From Microcoleus sp. bin38.metabat.b11b12b14.051 (GTDB taxonomy: Bacteria > Cyanobacteriota > Cyanobacteriia > Cyanobacteriales > Microcoleaceae), in assembly GCF_013299165.1 (NCBI RefSeq), contig NZ_JAAFKD010000011.1, positions 141,593-205,592 on the forward strand: a stretch of DNA of 64,000 nucleotides, written 5' to 3'. The notes beneath the pieces are model-generated. The model saw nothing but the letters and a program-made list of their open reading frames with translations, was not told where the DNA came from and ran no database searches. A program made the position numbers and the translations under genes. Of this stretch, positions 55,907 to 64,000 are shown piece after piece; position 1 is the first letter of the stretch; each line of letters opens with the position of its first letter.

Positions 55907-56710
55907 ATGAAAGTCGATCGCCCGATTTGGCCAGAAATTTTCAAAGGCATTGCACTGTTTACACCCGGGGGAGACTTAATCTATTGCATAGACTCCCACA
56001 AGCGAACTCAGTGGCACTTGCAGTTGTGTGTAAGCCTTCAGGAAATACTCGGTTTGTCGGAACCGCCACATTTTCTGATACCTTGCTATACGGCAACAAT
56101 TGACTGCTGGCGAGATCGCAGCGATCGACAGTTGCGGGTTGCTGCCGAGGCATACCCGCCCGTGCTACGATATCAAACGCTGCTAAATGCCATTTTTGGC
56201 ACTGGTGACTTGGTGTGGGAGGCCCGCAGCGACGAAATTTGCGAGCCCATGGCGATCGCCACTTATCGCGAACAATTCCCCGAACTCTGGGAAAATCACG
56301 ACTTAGTTGTACAGTATCCGATCGCCCAACCTCGATCGGACTCGCTTAATTCGGCGATCGTACATCCCTCGCGCTTCGGGCCATCCCATCAGATGCCGCC
56401 CACCCAACTAACACCACTCCCCCCGCCGCCACCAACTCAAGGCTACGTTTTACGGCTATTTGTTTCCGGGAACAACCCCAACACCGAGCGCACCCTCGAA
56501 ACCTTATACCAATTGCTAGAGCAATGCCTCGATCGCCCCTACACTTTGAAAGTAATCGATGTGTTGAAACATCCCGAACAAGCAGAAGCAGATCAGATTT
56601 CAGCAACTCCCACTCTAATTAAAATCTGGCCGAAACCCGTGCGGCGAATCGTCGGCGAATTGAACGATGCTGCAAAAATAGTCAGGTTGTTGAGCAATTC
56701 GGAATTTTAG
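55907..56710 (+). CDS. KaiB-domain fusion protein
   Basis: A 267-aa protein. The N-terminal 160 or so residues are of unknown fold (WPEIFKGIALFTPGGDLIYC, Trp/Cys-rich; EQFPELWENHDLVVQYPIAQ). A Pro-rich linker (MPPTQLTPLPPPPPTQ) precedes a C-terminal KaiB-like thioredoxin-fold domain (about 184-267; YVLRLFVSGNNPNTERTLET, LKVIDVLKHPEQAEADQISA, TPTLIKIWPKPVRRIVGEL). KaiB family conservation is good in that domain. This is not SasA, since there is no histidine kinase. No kaiA or kaiC lies in the window. Adjacency to pilT suggests, without proof, a link to motility or clock-related control. Confidence 0.8.
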   Translation: MKVDRPIWPEIFKGIALFTPGGDLIYCIDSHKRTQWHLQLCVSLQEILGLSEPPHFLIPCYTATIDCWRDRSDRQLRVAAEAYPPVLRYQTLLNAIFGTGDLVWEARSDEICEPMAIATYREQFPELWENHDLVVQYPIAQPRSDSLNSAIVHPSRFGPSHQMPPTQLTPLPPPPPTQGYVLRLFVSGNNPNTERTLETLYQLLEQCLDRPYTLKVIDVLKHPEQAEADQISATPTLIKIWPKPVRRIVGELNDAAKIVRLLSNSEF

Positions 56711-56804
56711 ATTGGGGCGATTATTCAATACTGGCGATCGCACAATAATACTGTTGGATTGAGGTTTTTTTGTCCGCTGCGATCGCGCGCAGCGAGAAAT
56801 CCGC

Positions 56805-56857
56805 ATCTATTTTTCACATGGTTTTACTGGCTATAATGTATTAAATGAACCGTATTT
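56805..56857. mobile_element. Decayed MITE fragment (copy 4)
   Basis: CTATTTTTCACATGG...TTAAATGAACCGTATTT resembles one half of the MITE in reverse orientation (compare the left half of 23042-23151). No second TIR or target duplication is visible. Confidence 0.5.
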
Positions 56858-56889
56858 AGCTAGAATGCGATTAAATAAACAATTGAATT

Positions 56890-57390
56890 ATGTCAAATAT
56901 TCACAATTTAATTAACAATAATTTCTATCATCCAAATTTCGGAAAACTACTCCATCATTGCGACATTCACAACCCCAATATCTTGCATTACTCAGTACAA
57001 CTCAACGATTGGGAATCTCTAGCATGGGAACCCATGCAGAGCGATCGCCAAAAAGATACAGGAAGATTAGCAATTTGGCCTATTGATTGGCAGAGATTCC
57101 AAACTGCCAAATGGATCTCCTATTGGGAAAAACAACGCATCAACCAAGCATTGCATACTTCAGTAGCAGAATTTCACGAACGCTGGCAATATGAACTCTA
57201 TCGATTCAATTGCGAACATTGGGCAAGACTTGTCACAACAGGGGATTGTTGCTGCCATCAGATTTCAGACTTTAAGAAGTTACAAAAAATTCCTGTCCTC
57301 GGTATTGTTGTTGTCGGAATTGTTGGTTTTGTGACAGGTGCTTGGGAACACAATGGATACGCACAAAAGTTGATTGTTGAAAGTGAGTAA
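56890..57390 (+). CDS. LRAT/NlpC-P60-like Cys protein
   Basis: A 166-aa protein with the lecithin:retinol acyltransferase-like pattern: an N-terminal His region (HCDIHNPNILHYSVQLNDWE) and the Cys motif RFNCEHWARLVTTGD with the presumed catalytic Cys and adjacent His. A C-terminal hydrophobic segment (PVLGIVVVGIVGFVTGAW) may anchor it in the membrane. Bacterial LRAT-like proteins are thiol acyltransferases or hydrolases of unknown substrate. It starts at ATG after an AT-rich leader. Solitary. Confidence 0.78.
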   Translation: MSNIHNLINNNFYHPNFGKLLHHCDIHNPNILHYSVQLNDWESLAWEPMQSDRQKDTGRLAIWPIDWQRFQTAKWISYWEKQRINQALHTSVAEFHERWQYELYRFNCEHWARLVTTGDCCCHQISDFKKLQKIPVLGIVVVGIVGFVTGAWEHNGYAQKLIVESE

Positions 57391-57455
57391 GATGCGGAGT
57401 GAGGGAAATTATAATGATTTCTACACATAGTAAGTAGTAGATCACCTGACAATTA

Positions 57456-57515
57456 GTTCGTAGTGAGGACTGAAGTCCTCTAAATTTTAAGAGGACTTCA
57501 GTCCTCACTACAAAC
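57456..57515. terminator. Bidirectional 26-bp hairpin repeat
   Basis: Arms 57456-57481 and 57490-57515 (starting GTTCGTAGTGAGGACTGAAG) pair with one mismatch around AAATTTTA. It lies between the convergent LRAT-like and NHL genes and belongs to the same repeat family as 40461-40523. Confidence 0.7.
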
Positions 57516-57523
57516 CTTTCTGC

Positions 57524-59164
57524 TCAATCAGGAAGACAAACATCTGGCGCGCACAAACCTTGAAAATCCAAAGTTGTGACTTCCAAAGTATCCAACTCAA
57601 CTCGCCGAATCACGTGATTGTTCGTATCAGCAACAAACAAATGAGACCCGATCGCGCTCAACCCTGAAGGTTCAAAAAATCGAGCATTTAGACCTTTAGC
57701 ATCAACCAAACCTGCTGTACCATCTCCAATCATCGTGCGGCAGGTACCGCCCCGGTGGTCGATCCGCTTAATTTTGTGATTGTAAGTATCAGCAACCCAA
57801 AGGTAATTTTGAGCGTATTCAACACCCAAACAGTGCTGCAACCTCACCTCTTCACCGCGACCATCTTTATCCCCAAAACCAAACAACTCGCCGCTACCGC
57901 ACACAGTCCGCACCTTGGGATCTTCATCTATACCGACGGCACGGATCGAACTAATTTCGCTGTCAGCCACAAACAACTCCGATCGATCCGTAGCCAAGCC
58001 GCTGGGCTGAGAAAAAGCCGATTCTGCGAGACTTCCATCCACACAGGATTCTCGACCAATACCTGCATAAGTGGCGATCGTACCAGCATCTAACTGCATT
58101 TCCCAAATTTGGTGCGAACCAGCCATGGCGATAAAAAGTCGATCGCCAACTCGTTCTAAATCCCAAGGCGAATTCAATGGAATTTCTAAAGCCTTGCCGC
58201 TGCGGGGAGCAATTTCGTGACTTTGTTCGCCAGTACCAGCAACAGTTTCCACCCGTTGAGTCGTAAAGTCGATCGTTCTGATAGCGTGATTTTCCGTATC
58301 AGCAACATACAGAATTTGAGTTTCAGCATCAAAAGCCATACCTTGAGGGGCCAAAAACTCAGCTTCTTCAAAATTGCCATCAGTTAAACCGGGTTTCCCA
58401 GTACCAATGACGTGTAGCACCTCACCTTCGGTACTGCTGACAACAATTCGATTGTGTCCGGAATCAGCAATAAACAAGCAAGAACCGACCAAGTTTTGAA
58501 TAACTGAATTAGCAGGCCCCGGCAGTACAGTTTCATCTACAGAGCCACTTTCCTCAGTCATTTCGCCCAAAAGCGCCTCATGTTGGTGAAGCTGTTTAGC
58601 CTCAGTTGCTGCGATCGCAAATGCCAGCACTTTACCAGGAAAAGCCAGCGGGGTAGATAGAGGTTTGCGCTGTTTTTCTAAACTGAAACGAAGTTCCTTA
58701 AAGTCGATCGCATTCTTATCCTTGTATTCAGAAATTAACTTACCAACTAACTGGTCAAGTGCTTCTCTATTGCCTTCGCCAGAAACAAAGCCAACGACAT
58801 AACTTTCTGGATCGATCACCATTAAAGTCGGCCAAGCGCGAACAGCATAGCTTTGCCAAACTTTCATACCGCTGTCTACGATTACCGGATGTTCGATATC
58901 GTAGCGGAGGATAGCTTGGCGGATATTTTCTACATCTTTTTCGTTTTCAAACTTAGCCGAGTGAACGCCGATCACCGTCAGGGAATCTTTATATTTTTGT
59001 TCCAGGTACTTTAAGTCTGGGAGGACGTGCAAGCAGTTAATGCAGCAATACGTCCAGAAGTCGAGGATCACGACGCGCCCCTTTAAGGATTGAATCGATA
59101 AAGGTTTCTCGGTGTTCAACCAGGGGTACTTGACGGGGAATTCTGGTGCTCTGACGCGAGGCAT
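57524..59164 (-). CDS. Thioredoxin-like/NHL-repeat protein
   Basis: A 546-aa protein. An N-terminal TlpA/thioredoxin-like domain (about 1-150: FPVKYPWLNTEKPLSIQSL, FWTYCCINCLHVLPDLKYL with a CxxC-like CINC) is followed by an NHL beta-propeller (about 200-530; LFIADSGHNRIVV, LYVADTENHAIRTI, LWVADTYNHKIKRI, LFVADTNNHVIRRV). The architecture matches NHLRC2-type proteins. No signal peptide is seen. GGAG lies about 6 nt upstream of the ATG. The function is probably redox or protein-interaction related; unknown in bacteria. Confidence 0.88.
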   Translation of the reverse strand: MPRVRAPEFPVKYPWLNTEKPLSIQSLKGRVVILDFWTYCCINCLHVLPDLKYLEQKYKDSLTVIGVHSAKFENEKDVENIRQAILRYDIEHPVIVDSGMKVWQSYAVRAWPTLMVIDPESYVVGFVSGEGNREALDQLVGKLISEYKDKNAIDFKELRFSLEKQRKPLSTPLAFPGKVLAFAIAATEAKQLHQHEALLGEMTEESGSVDETVLPGPANSVIQNLVGSCLFIADSGHNRIVVSSTEGEVLHVIGTGKPGLTDGNFEEAEFLAPQGMAFDAETQILYVADTENHAIRTIDFTTQRVETVAGTGEQSHEIAPRSGKALEIPLNSPWDLERVGDRLFIAMAGSHQIWEMQLDAGTIATYAGIGRESCVDGSLAESAFSQPSGLATDRSELFVADSEISSIRAVGIDEDPKVRTVCGSGELFGFGDKDGRGEEVRLQHCLGVEYAQNYLWVADTYNHKIKRIDHRGGTCRTMIGDGTAGLVDAKGLNARFFEPSGLSAIGSHLFVADTNNHVIRRVELDTLEVTTLDFQGLCAPDVCLPD

Positions 59165-59575
59165 GGGATCTCCTTGGTGGGCTCTGAATGATGTTTCACC
59201 TTCTTTAATTTAGCGGGAAGTTTCGCCGGATGGGGAAAATGGGAGGTTAATCAAACCGCAGAGGGCGCAGAAGAGGAGAAGGATGGCGATGATTTCACTG
59301 TAGCAGCGCGGGCATCCGGCGGCTACAGGGAAACCGCACCAAAAGTTTTGAGTCTCAGACGCTTGCTCAAAAAAACCCCAACAGTCAAAAATTCTGTCCC
59401 TAGGCCGTCAAATAATGCCGATCGACTGAATTGTTACCCAATGGTGTGTGCGGGACTACATTCCTTGCCCAAAAACGCCTGAGAATGACCGTCATAAAGC
59501 TTAGCTAGTAACGTTCTCAACCGAGTCAAGTTCCAAGATACAATAGGTTGACTTAATAAATAGAGGTCGGGTGCA
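59165..59575. other. Gene-free interval
   Basis: No gene seen. It contains one CGCAGA-type repeat (about 59250) and otherwise unremarkable sequence between divergent genes. Confidence 0.35.
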
Positions 59576-60319
59576 ATGCAGGAACTTAAAAATTTGCTGG
59601 AACAACAACCAACTAATATTATCAAACGCATCTCTCCCGATGATGTGATGTATGTACCAAATGGAGATGCACACTATTATGGAGTCGGATATTCTGCATT
59701 AAAATCTGTGCGGTTAGCTATGTTGGCCGCTTCTAAGTCTCACTCGAACACAATTTTGGACTTTCCTTGCGGACACGGTAGGGTACTGAGGACTCTCAAA
59801 GCCGCTTTTCCAAATGCTCAAATTACAGCTTGCGACTTGGATCGCAAAGCTGTAGATTTTTGTGTTGAAGCATTTAATGCGATTCCAGTTTACTCGGATC
59901 GCAACCCCGAAAACATAAAAATAGACCGCGAATTTGACATAATTTGGTGCGGTTCTTTACTAACTCATTTAGATTCAAAATATTGGTCAGGATTTTTAAA
60001 GTTTTTTTACGAGCATTTAACTGTAGGAGGAATTTTAGTTTTTTCAGTACATGGTCGTTATGTTGCTGACTGCTTCAAGAGCGGTCATAATTATGGGCTG
60101 CCAGCGCATAAAGTGACTGCGATACTCAATGAGTATCAGCATCAAGGCTTTGGGTATCAAGATTATGATGGCGCTTCAAACTATGGTATTTCGATATCTT
60201 CCCCAGTTTGGGTAAACTCGCAGTTAGAAGCAATACCCAATCTGCGGAAACTCTTATATTTAGAAAAAGGATGGGACTATCACCACGATATTGTTGCTTG
60301 CGAGCGAATATCAGGTTAG
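59576..60319 (+). CDS. SAM-dependent methyltransferase (class I)
   Basis: A 247-aa Rossmann methyltransferase: motif I ILDFPCGHGRVLRTLKAAFP near residue 60, acidic post-I TACDLDRKAVDFC, and motif IV FDIIWCGSLLTHLDSKYW. The C-terminus resembles those linked to glycan or polysaccharide modification, but the substrate is unknown. The N-terminal DVMYVPNGDAHYYGVGYSAL stretch is shared with family members in glycosyl clusters. No neighbouring glycosyltransferase is seen. The ATG at 59576 has only a weak GGTCGGG upstream. Confidence 0.8.
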   Translation: MQELKNLLEQQPTNIIKRISPDDVMYVPNGDAHYYGVGYSALKSVRLAMLAASKSHSNTILDFPCGHGRVLRTLKAAFPNAQITACDLDRKAVDFCVEAFNAIPVYSDRNPENIKIDREFDIIWCGSLLTHLDSKYWSGFLKFFYEHLTVGGILVFSVHGRYVADCFKSGHNYGLPAHKVTAILNEYQHQGFGYQDYDGASNYGISISSPVWVNSQLEAIPNLRKLLYLEKGWDYHHDIVACERISG

Positions 60320-60487
60320 ATATTTTGACTTCCCGAAAGAGCCAGAAAATGCTTGTCAGGATGCTCTGGCTAGCCTAGTCTCTAATATTAGTTGTTAATT
60401 CGACATCTCACTGTAGATACTGTCTTGACATAGGGAGACAGTATCTACAGCCATCTAAATATTTCAAATCTGACTCTGAACTTTCAC

Positions 60488-61456
60488 TTAACAGCAACCG
60501 CCGCCGTTATAATGCCAAGTCGAATCAGTAATTAAAACCTGATCCGGCATCAATCCCCCCAAATTTCCCGCCGTTTTATCGCACACCGCCGCCGGAACGC
60601 CCCGCTGCAAAACGTGACCAGCATCATCATCAAACCACTCTTGAGACCCTGCATAAATCGCCGTCTTGCCCGTGAAAATGCAAGCGCCATCGGGGGGAGT
60701 GTCCACTTTGAAAGACACTGTATCAAGGCTTTCTAACAGCAAATCCGCATCCAATTTGTAATTGTGTTTGTCCAACAGCCGGTAAGGACGGCGCGCCCGG
60801 ACTTCCACTTGTCCGAAGCCAACATCTACAAGGTGTTGAACGTATTCTGCGTAGGTTAGAGCCCCCGACAAACATAACGCCCGCAAGCGTTGGTCGTCTT
60901 TCAAATGCTGCGGAATTGGTCGAGTTGCGATCGGATCGCTCATCAATAACCTGCCACCCGGTTTCAATACCCGATAAGTCTCTTTTAATGCCTTAGCTAA
61001 ATCCGCAGGTTCAAAGATATTAAACAAGCAATTTTGTGCGACAACATCAACGGAAGCATCCGGCACCGGCAAGGCAAAAGCATCGCCGTCACAAATTTCC
61101 ACAAAACTCGCATCAAACCATTCATTCTCGTGGGCGGCAATTTGCAAGTTGCGTGCGGCCGCTTCTCGCATTGCTGCAACCGGATCGACCGCAATTACCG
61201 AGCCTGTGTGCCGAGAAAAATAAGCAAATTGCAGCGCTTCCAAACCGCCGCCTACGCCTACATAAAGCACGATGGGATTGCCTACAAGTTCGGCGGCGTG
61301 AACGGTTGTGCCGCAGCCGTAGTTCATTGCTTGCATTTGTTCGGGAATTTTTAATCCTGGCAGTTGCAAGGGACTGCTTTGGACGCAACACAGTCCGATT
61401 TCGGGGGTTTCGGCAACGTCGCTGTAGAATTTGGCTGCTGTTTCGAGATAGGTCAT
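60488..61456 (-). CDS. arsM: Arsenosugar biosynthesis arsenite methyltransferase ArsM-like
   Basis: A 322-aa methyltransferase of the cyanobacterial arsenosugar-type ArsM family: N-terminal MTYLETAAKFYSDVAETPEI, a Cys pair (GLCCVQSSP, residues 23-24), AdoMet motif VLYVGVGGGLEALQ, SVDVVAQNCLFNIFEPADL, and a C-terminal GGGCC. Cysteines at both ends are expected to bind As(III). It should methylate arsenite or a thiol-bound arsenical on the way to arsenosugars; the partner radical-SAM ArsS is not in this window. No ArsR operator was seen. Confidence 0.85.
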   Translation of the reverse strand: MTYLETAAKFYSDVAETPEIGLCCVQSSPLQLPGLKIPEQMQAMNYGCGTTVHAAELVGNPIVLYVGVGGGLEALQFAYFSRHTGSVIAVDPVAAMREAAARNLQIAAHENEWFDASFVEICDGDAFALPVPDASVDVVAQNCLFNIFEPADLAKALKETYRVLKPGGRLLMSDPIATRPIPQHLKDDQRLRALCLSGALTYAEYVQHLVDVGFGQVEVRARRPYRLLDKHNYKLDADLLLESLDTVSFKVDTPPDGACIFTGKTAIYAGSQEWFDDDAGHVLQRGVPAAVCDKTAGNLGGLMPDQVLITDSTWHYNGGGCC

Positions 61457-61484
61457 TTTTGATGATTTTCCTGATTTTTTTTGA

Positions 61485-61530
61485 CCGCAGATCTAGGCGG
61501 ATTCACGCGGATTAACGCAGATGAATGTAG
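61485..61530. repeat. CGCAGAT-type dispersed repeat
   Basis: ACCGCAGATCTAGGCGG, then GGATTAACGCAGATGAATG, between the lipoprotein stop and arsM start; the same family as 24033-24107. Confidence 0.55.
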
Positions 61531-61546
61531 AAATTTTGTGTTAGGT

Positions 61547-63157
61547 TTAAAATTCGACTTTTTGTTCTGATTTTGGTGGGTTTTCTGGTTCTGAAACTGT
61601 TGTTTCGGGAACGGCTAATTCGGCGCTTTTTGGAGCGGCAACTGGTGACGCTGGTGCTACCAAATTGGGAGATGCTTCTGGTATCGCAGGAGCGACTACT
61701 TTTGGTACTGGAGCTTTTTCTATTATTTCTGGCAGGGTTGGTGATGCTGAAGGGGTAGCTGGTTCGGTAACTTCATTCAAAAAGTTGCGGAACCGATTGT
61801 AGTATCCTTGATATTCTGGTTTCTTTGCTTCGGGAGATGCTGTTGGTTTCGGTTCTGCAACTTGAACCTGTTCCACAATTTTTGGGGTTTCTAACTGTGG
61901 AGTTGCTGTCGGTGTCGGTTGTATTACTTGAATGGGTTCTACAATTTTCGGCGCTTCGAGTGGCGGTGTTGCTGTCGGCGTCGGTTGTATTACTTGAACG
62001 GGTTCTACAATTTTCGGCGCTTCGAGTGGCGGTGTTGCTGTCGGTGTCGGTTGTATTACTTGAACAGGATCAACTTTTGGAGCGACTGTTGGCTCTAAGC
62101 TAGGTTCGATAACTGGGGTTTCTGGAACCGCTGGTGAGGGTTCGGTAACAGGTGTTTTTTCTGATTCAGGTGTTGGTGTGGGTTCAGGAGTTGGTGTGGG
62201 TGTGGGTTTGGGGACTTGGTATGTACGATCGACTATACCGCGAGCATCTGCTACTGTTAGGGAGCCCCGCACTAATTTGGCAAGAGTATCTTGACCCTGC
62301 GGTTCGTAATCGATCGCTCTGACTGTATTATTAAAGGCGTTTTTGACGGTATTTCCCTGTTCGTCGATTAATTCTAGCTGTACCCAGTTTTTGCCGGGTT
62401 TGAATCCTTTAAGATATATAGGTTGCCATTGGTCGATCGCAAAGCTTTCGCCGTTAACCGTGGCTCGAATTTTCCAATCGAGTATTTCATCTTGGGAATT
62501 TGCTTGAGCTACTTGGTGCAAGGGTGCATTTGTCAAGTAAAAATCCAGTAGGATGGGTTCTGCTCCGTAGCTGCCTTGCGGGCTGTTGTACGTTAATAGG
62601 GGCAATGTGCGATCGGGATTATTCTCCTGTGTTTTGGTAAAAACATGAAAAGTGGTTTGGGCCAAAGCACCTTCGTTTTTAAAGCTTTCTTCCCAAGGAC
62701 TAGCGGCAAACACCCGCAGGGTATGGGTTCCTGGTGCTAACTCCGAGAGCGCTAGAGGCTGGTTGATGTCATATACTGCTGTGTAAGGTTGGTTGTCTAA
62801 TACAACTTGCAGGTGAGGCCCCAAACCCAAGTTTGCCTCTTTGAAAATAGGGAAGTCCTTCACTTGGAACTTAACGGACACATTTATATCCTGAAGCACT
62901 TCGTCAGGTTTTGGATTCAAAATACTTATTTGAGGCTGGTAAATTTCTACAGCCTGACGCAGTTGTTGAATGGCTTCTGGGGGCGAAACCTCTGAGATTC
63001 TGTTTACCTCGGCGGTAGCTGAGCCGCTCTTGTTTCCTGATTTGGGCATTTGGGGATCGCCCGCGCCACAACTTGCTATACCTACAATCAATACTGCTGC
63101 TGCGAACAATGCCAGCAGCTTGCCTGCAACCGTTCTCTGCCAATTGATGCCAATCAC
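61547..63157 (-). CDS. Lipoprotein with Pro/Thr repeat region
   Basis: A 536-aa predicted lipoprotein: signal segment LLALFAAAVLIVGIASCGAG with lipobox IASC (Cys about 30). Two FHA/Ig-like beta domains (about 75-290; ISILNPKPDEVLQDINVSVK, WVQLELIDEQGNTVKNAF) come next, then a Pro/Thr-rich tail with three near-identical VQVIQPTPTATPPLEAPKI repeats (about 62070-61870). Start GTG 63157 is supported by GGAG about 9 nt upstream. Function unknown; probably envelope-associated. An 18-bp palindrome lies 65 bp upstream. Confidence 0.8.
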   Translation of the reverse strand: MIGINWQRTVAGKLLALFAAAVLIVGIASCGAGDPQMPKSGNKSGSATAEVNRISEVSPPEAIQQLRQAVEIYQPQISILNPKPDEVLQDINVSVKFQVKDFPIFKEANLGLGPHLQVVLDNQPYTAVYDINQPLALSELAPGTHTLRVFAASPWEESFKNEGALAQTTFHVFTKTQENNPDRTLPLLTYNSPQGSYGAEPILLDFYLTNAPLHQVAQANSQDEILDWKIRATVNGESFAIDQWQPIYLKGFKPGKNWVQLELIDEQGNTVKNAFNNTVRAIDYEPQGQDTLAKLVRGSLTVADARGIVDRTYQVPKPTPTPTPEPTPTPESEKTPVTEPSPAVPETPVIEPSLEPTVAPKVDPVQVIQPTPTATPPLEAPKIVEPVQVIQPTPTATPPLEAPKIVEPIQVIQPTPTATPQLETPKIVEQVQVAEPKPTASPEAKKPEYQGYYNRFRNFLNEVTEPATPSASPTLPEIIEKAPVPKVVAPAIPEASPNLVAPASPVAAPKSAELAVPETTVSEPENPPKSEQKVEF

Positions 63158-63480
63158 GCAACTATACTCCTAGAAGCCTTCTCATAGGGAACTATAGCCC
63201 AAAACCGAATTTAGTATTGGGGAATTGCCGATCGGCAATTCATGGGCCCCTCTGCCCCGGATTCAGGCTGTGCGGGCAACCAATCCGAGCCCGCTAATAA
63301 CTCCCCCAGCCGTTTTCTTAAACATTTCTCCATAAATGAGTATTCGTCAATGGCCTTATCTTTGAGTTTTGTAAACTTAATGGCAATACCCCTTGACTTT
63401 TTTGGGGGGCTGTGGAAATTAAAGGGGTGATTGCATCAAGAATTGAGGCTTTTTTAAGTATTGTTAACAAGTGATTAATA
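63158..63480. other. Gene-free interval with 18-bp palindrome
   Basis: No gene. It contains AATTGCCGATCGGCAATT (63223-63240), a perfect 18-bp palindrome upstream of the lipoprotein start that could be an operator. The remainder is unremarkable. Confidence 0.5.
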
Positions 63481-63798
63481 CTTCTCTAGCAGGCTTATAA
63501 TTCATAAAACTGCCTCAAAAGGAGTAGCCGCATCAAACCTGAATCCAGGAGGCGATCGGCAGATCCAGATAGCGAGAAGAGTTTGCAGTACCCAGGGACA
63601 TTGTTAGCGACACTGGGGAGCTGGCTTCTTTACAAAGAAGTAAAATGCTTGGGGAAACGATGCACCTGCATAGAACTCTGCAAAGAGCGAAGTGTAAAAT
63701 GTTTCGGAGAACCGAGAATCCCCTGCCTAATTAAGCGTGGGGAATGTCAGATACAGTATTCAGTTCTCGTTCCTTGTCTTACCGAGAGGAGAGTCTTC
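63481..63798 (+). promoter_or_regulatory. psaA promoter and long 5' leader
   Basis: TATAAT at 63496-63501 is a candidate -10 with a weak -35, leaving a leader of about 290 nt. The leader can form hairpins, including CTTCTT-TACA-AAGAAG (about 63632) and CCCAG...CTGGG around a TGT/ACA inner stem (about 63590-63620). A structured psaA RNA motif is known from cyanobacterial psaAB leaders; this is a candidate. AGGAG (63787-63791) precedes the start. Confidence 0.5.
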
Positions 63799-64000
63799 AT
63801 GACCATTAGTCCTCCAGAGCGAGAGGTAAAAGTTAGGGTAGTAGTCGATAAAGATCCGGTTCCAACCTCTTTTGAGAAGTGGTCAAAACCAGGTCATTTC
63901 GATCGCACTCTAGCTAAGGGGCCAAAAACCACCACTTGGATTTGGAACCTCCACGCTAACGCTCACGACTTCGACAGTCATACAAGTGATTTAGAAGACG
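63799..64000 (+). CDS. psaA: Photosystem I P700 apoprotein A1, 5' end
   Basis: The first 67 codons of PsaA (about 750 aa in full), cut by the window edge. [20 protein letters not shown], then [20 protein letters not shown] and [20 protein letters not shown] are essentially invariant among cyanobacteria. It is a thylakoid membrane reaction-centre subunit binding P700, A0/A1 and (with PsaB) the Fx cluster. psaB is expected downstream. AGGAG lies about 8 nt upstream of the ATG. Confidence 0.97.
   Translation, partial: MTISPPEREVKVRVVVDKDPVPTSFEKWSKPGHFDRTLAKGPKTTTWIWNLHANAHDFDSHTSDLED

Overview
The window is cyanobacterial chromosome, most likely from a filamentous Oscillatoriales/Microcoleaceae-type species (Microcoleus, Oscillatoria, Phormidium or Tychonema-like). 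The reasons are: the start of psaA at the right edge, an SLH/OprB iron-type porin, two giant Ser/Thr-kinase/AAA/GAF/histidine-kinase proteins, a KaiB-domain protein, PilT, an ArsM methyltransferase, the octamer GCGATCGC (HIP1) scattered throughout, and many heptanucleotide short tandem repeats (STRR). The genus is an inference from these traits, not a database match.

Layout. 0.1-1.5 kb: a phosphoglucomutase/phosphomannomutase. 1.6-5.0 kb: a mobile-element graveyard (IS4/Tn5-like relic, IS1634-like relic, XisI fragment). 5.1-7.8 kb: toxin-antitoxin type genes (DUF433/DUF5615 pair, orphan HigA with a HigB stub, nucleotidyltransferase-like protein) and two small genes. 7.9-16.1 kb: class II glutamine amidotransferase, a decayed sensor-kinase fragment, iron-type porin, sensor histidine kinase, SNase-like nuclease and AcpH-like protein. 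16.4-22.3 kb: the first trifunctional kinase. 22.7-27.1 kb: acetyl-CoA synthetase with partial duplications of its 3' flank, a retropepsin-like pair, a MITE and a small RHH gene. 27.3-31.9 kb: a defence/TA island (RelN, DUF433/DUF5615, HsdR-N-like protein, a complete-looking type II restriction-modification cassette with controller protein, Uma2). 32.2-43.3 kb: mostly metabolic genes (galT, acetamidase/formamidase, metallophosphoesterase, EEP phosphatase, VOC protein, ilvC, DUF1400 hydrolase) separated by hairpin repeats. 43.7-52.3 kb: an Ig-like/Thr-Pro-rich surface-type protein and the second trifunctional kinase. 52.3-64 kb: a six-unit 100-bp hairpin array, amidase, pilT, a KaiB-fusion protein, an LRAT-like protein, a thioredoxin-NHL protein, two methyltransferases, a lipoprotein and the psaA leader.

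How the parts relate. Housekeeping genes are mostly single transcription units. Accessory genes cluster where repeats and relics are dense, and several junctions can be read directly. Three copies of a 103-110 bp MITE-like element have 18-bp terminal inverted repeats and 10-bp target duplications. A restriction-modification cassette ends next to a 24-nt stub of a RelN antitoxin gene. A HigA gene keeps only the last 20 codons of its toxin partner. The acs 3' region exists in three versions. The most interesting candidates are the MITE family, the controller-regulated R-M cassette, and the KaiB-domain fusion directly downstream of pilT.

No tRNA, rRNA or CRISPR array was seen.
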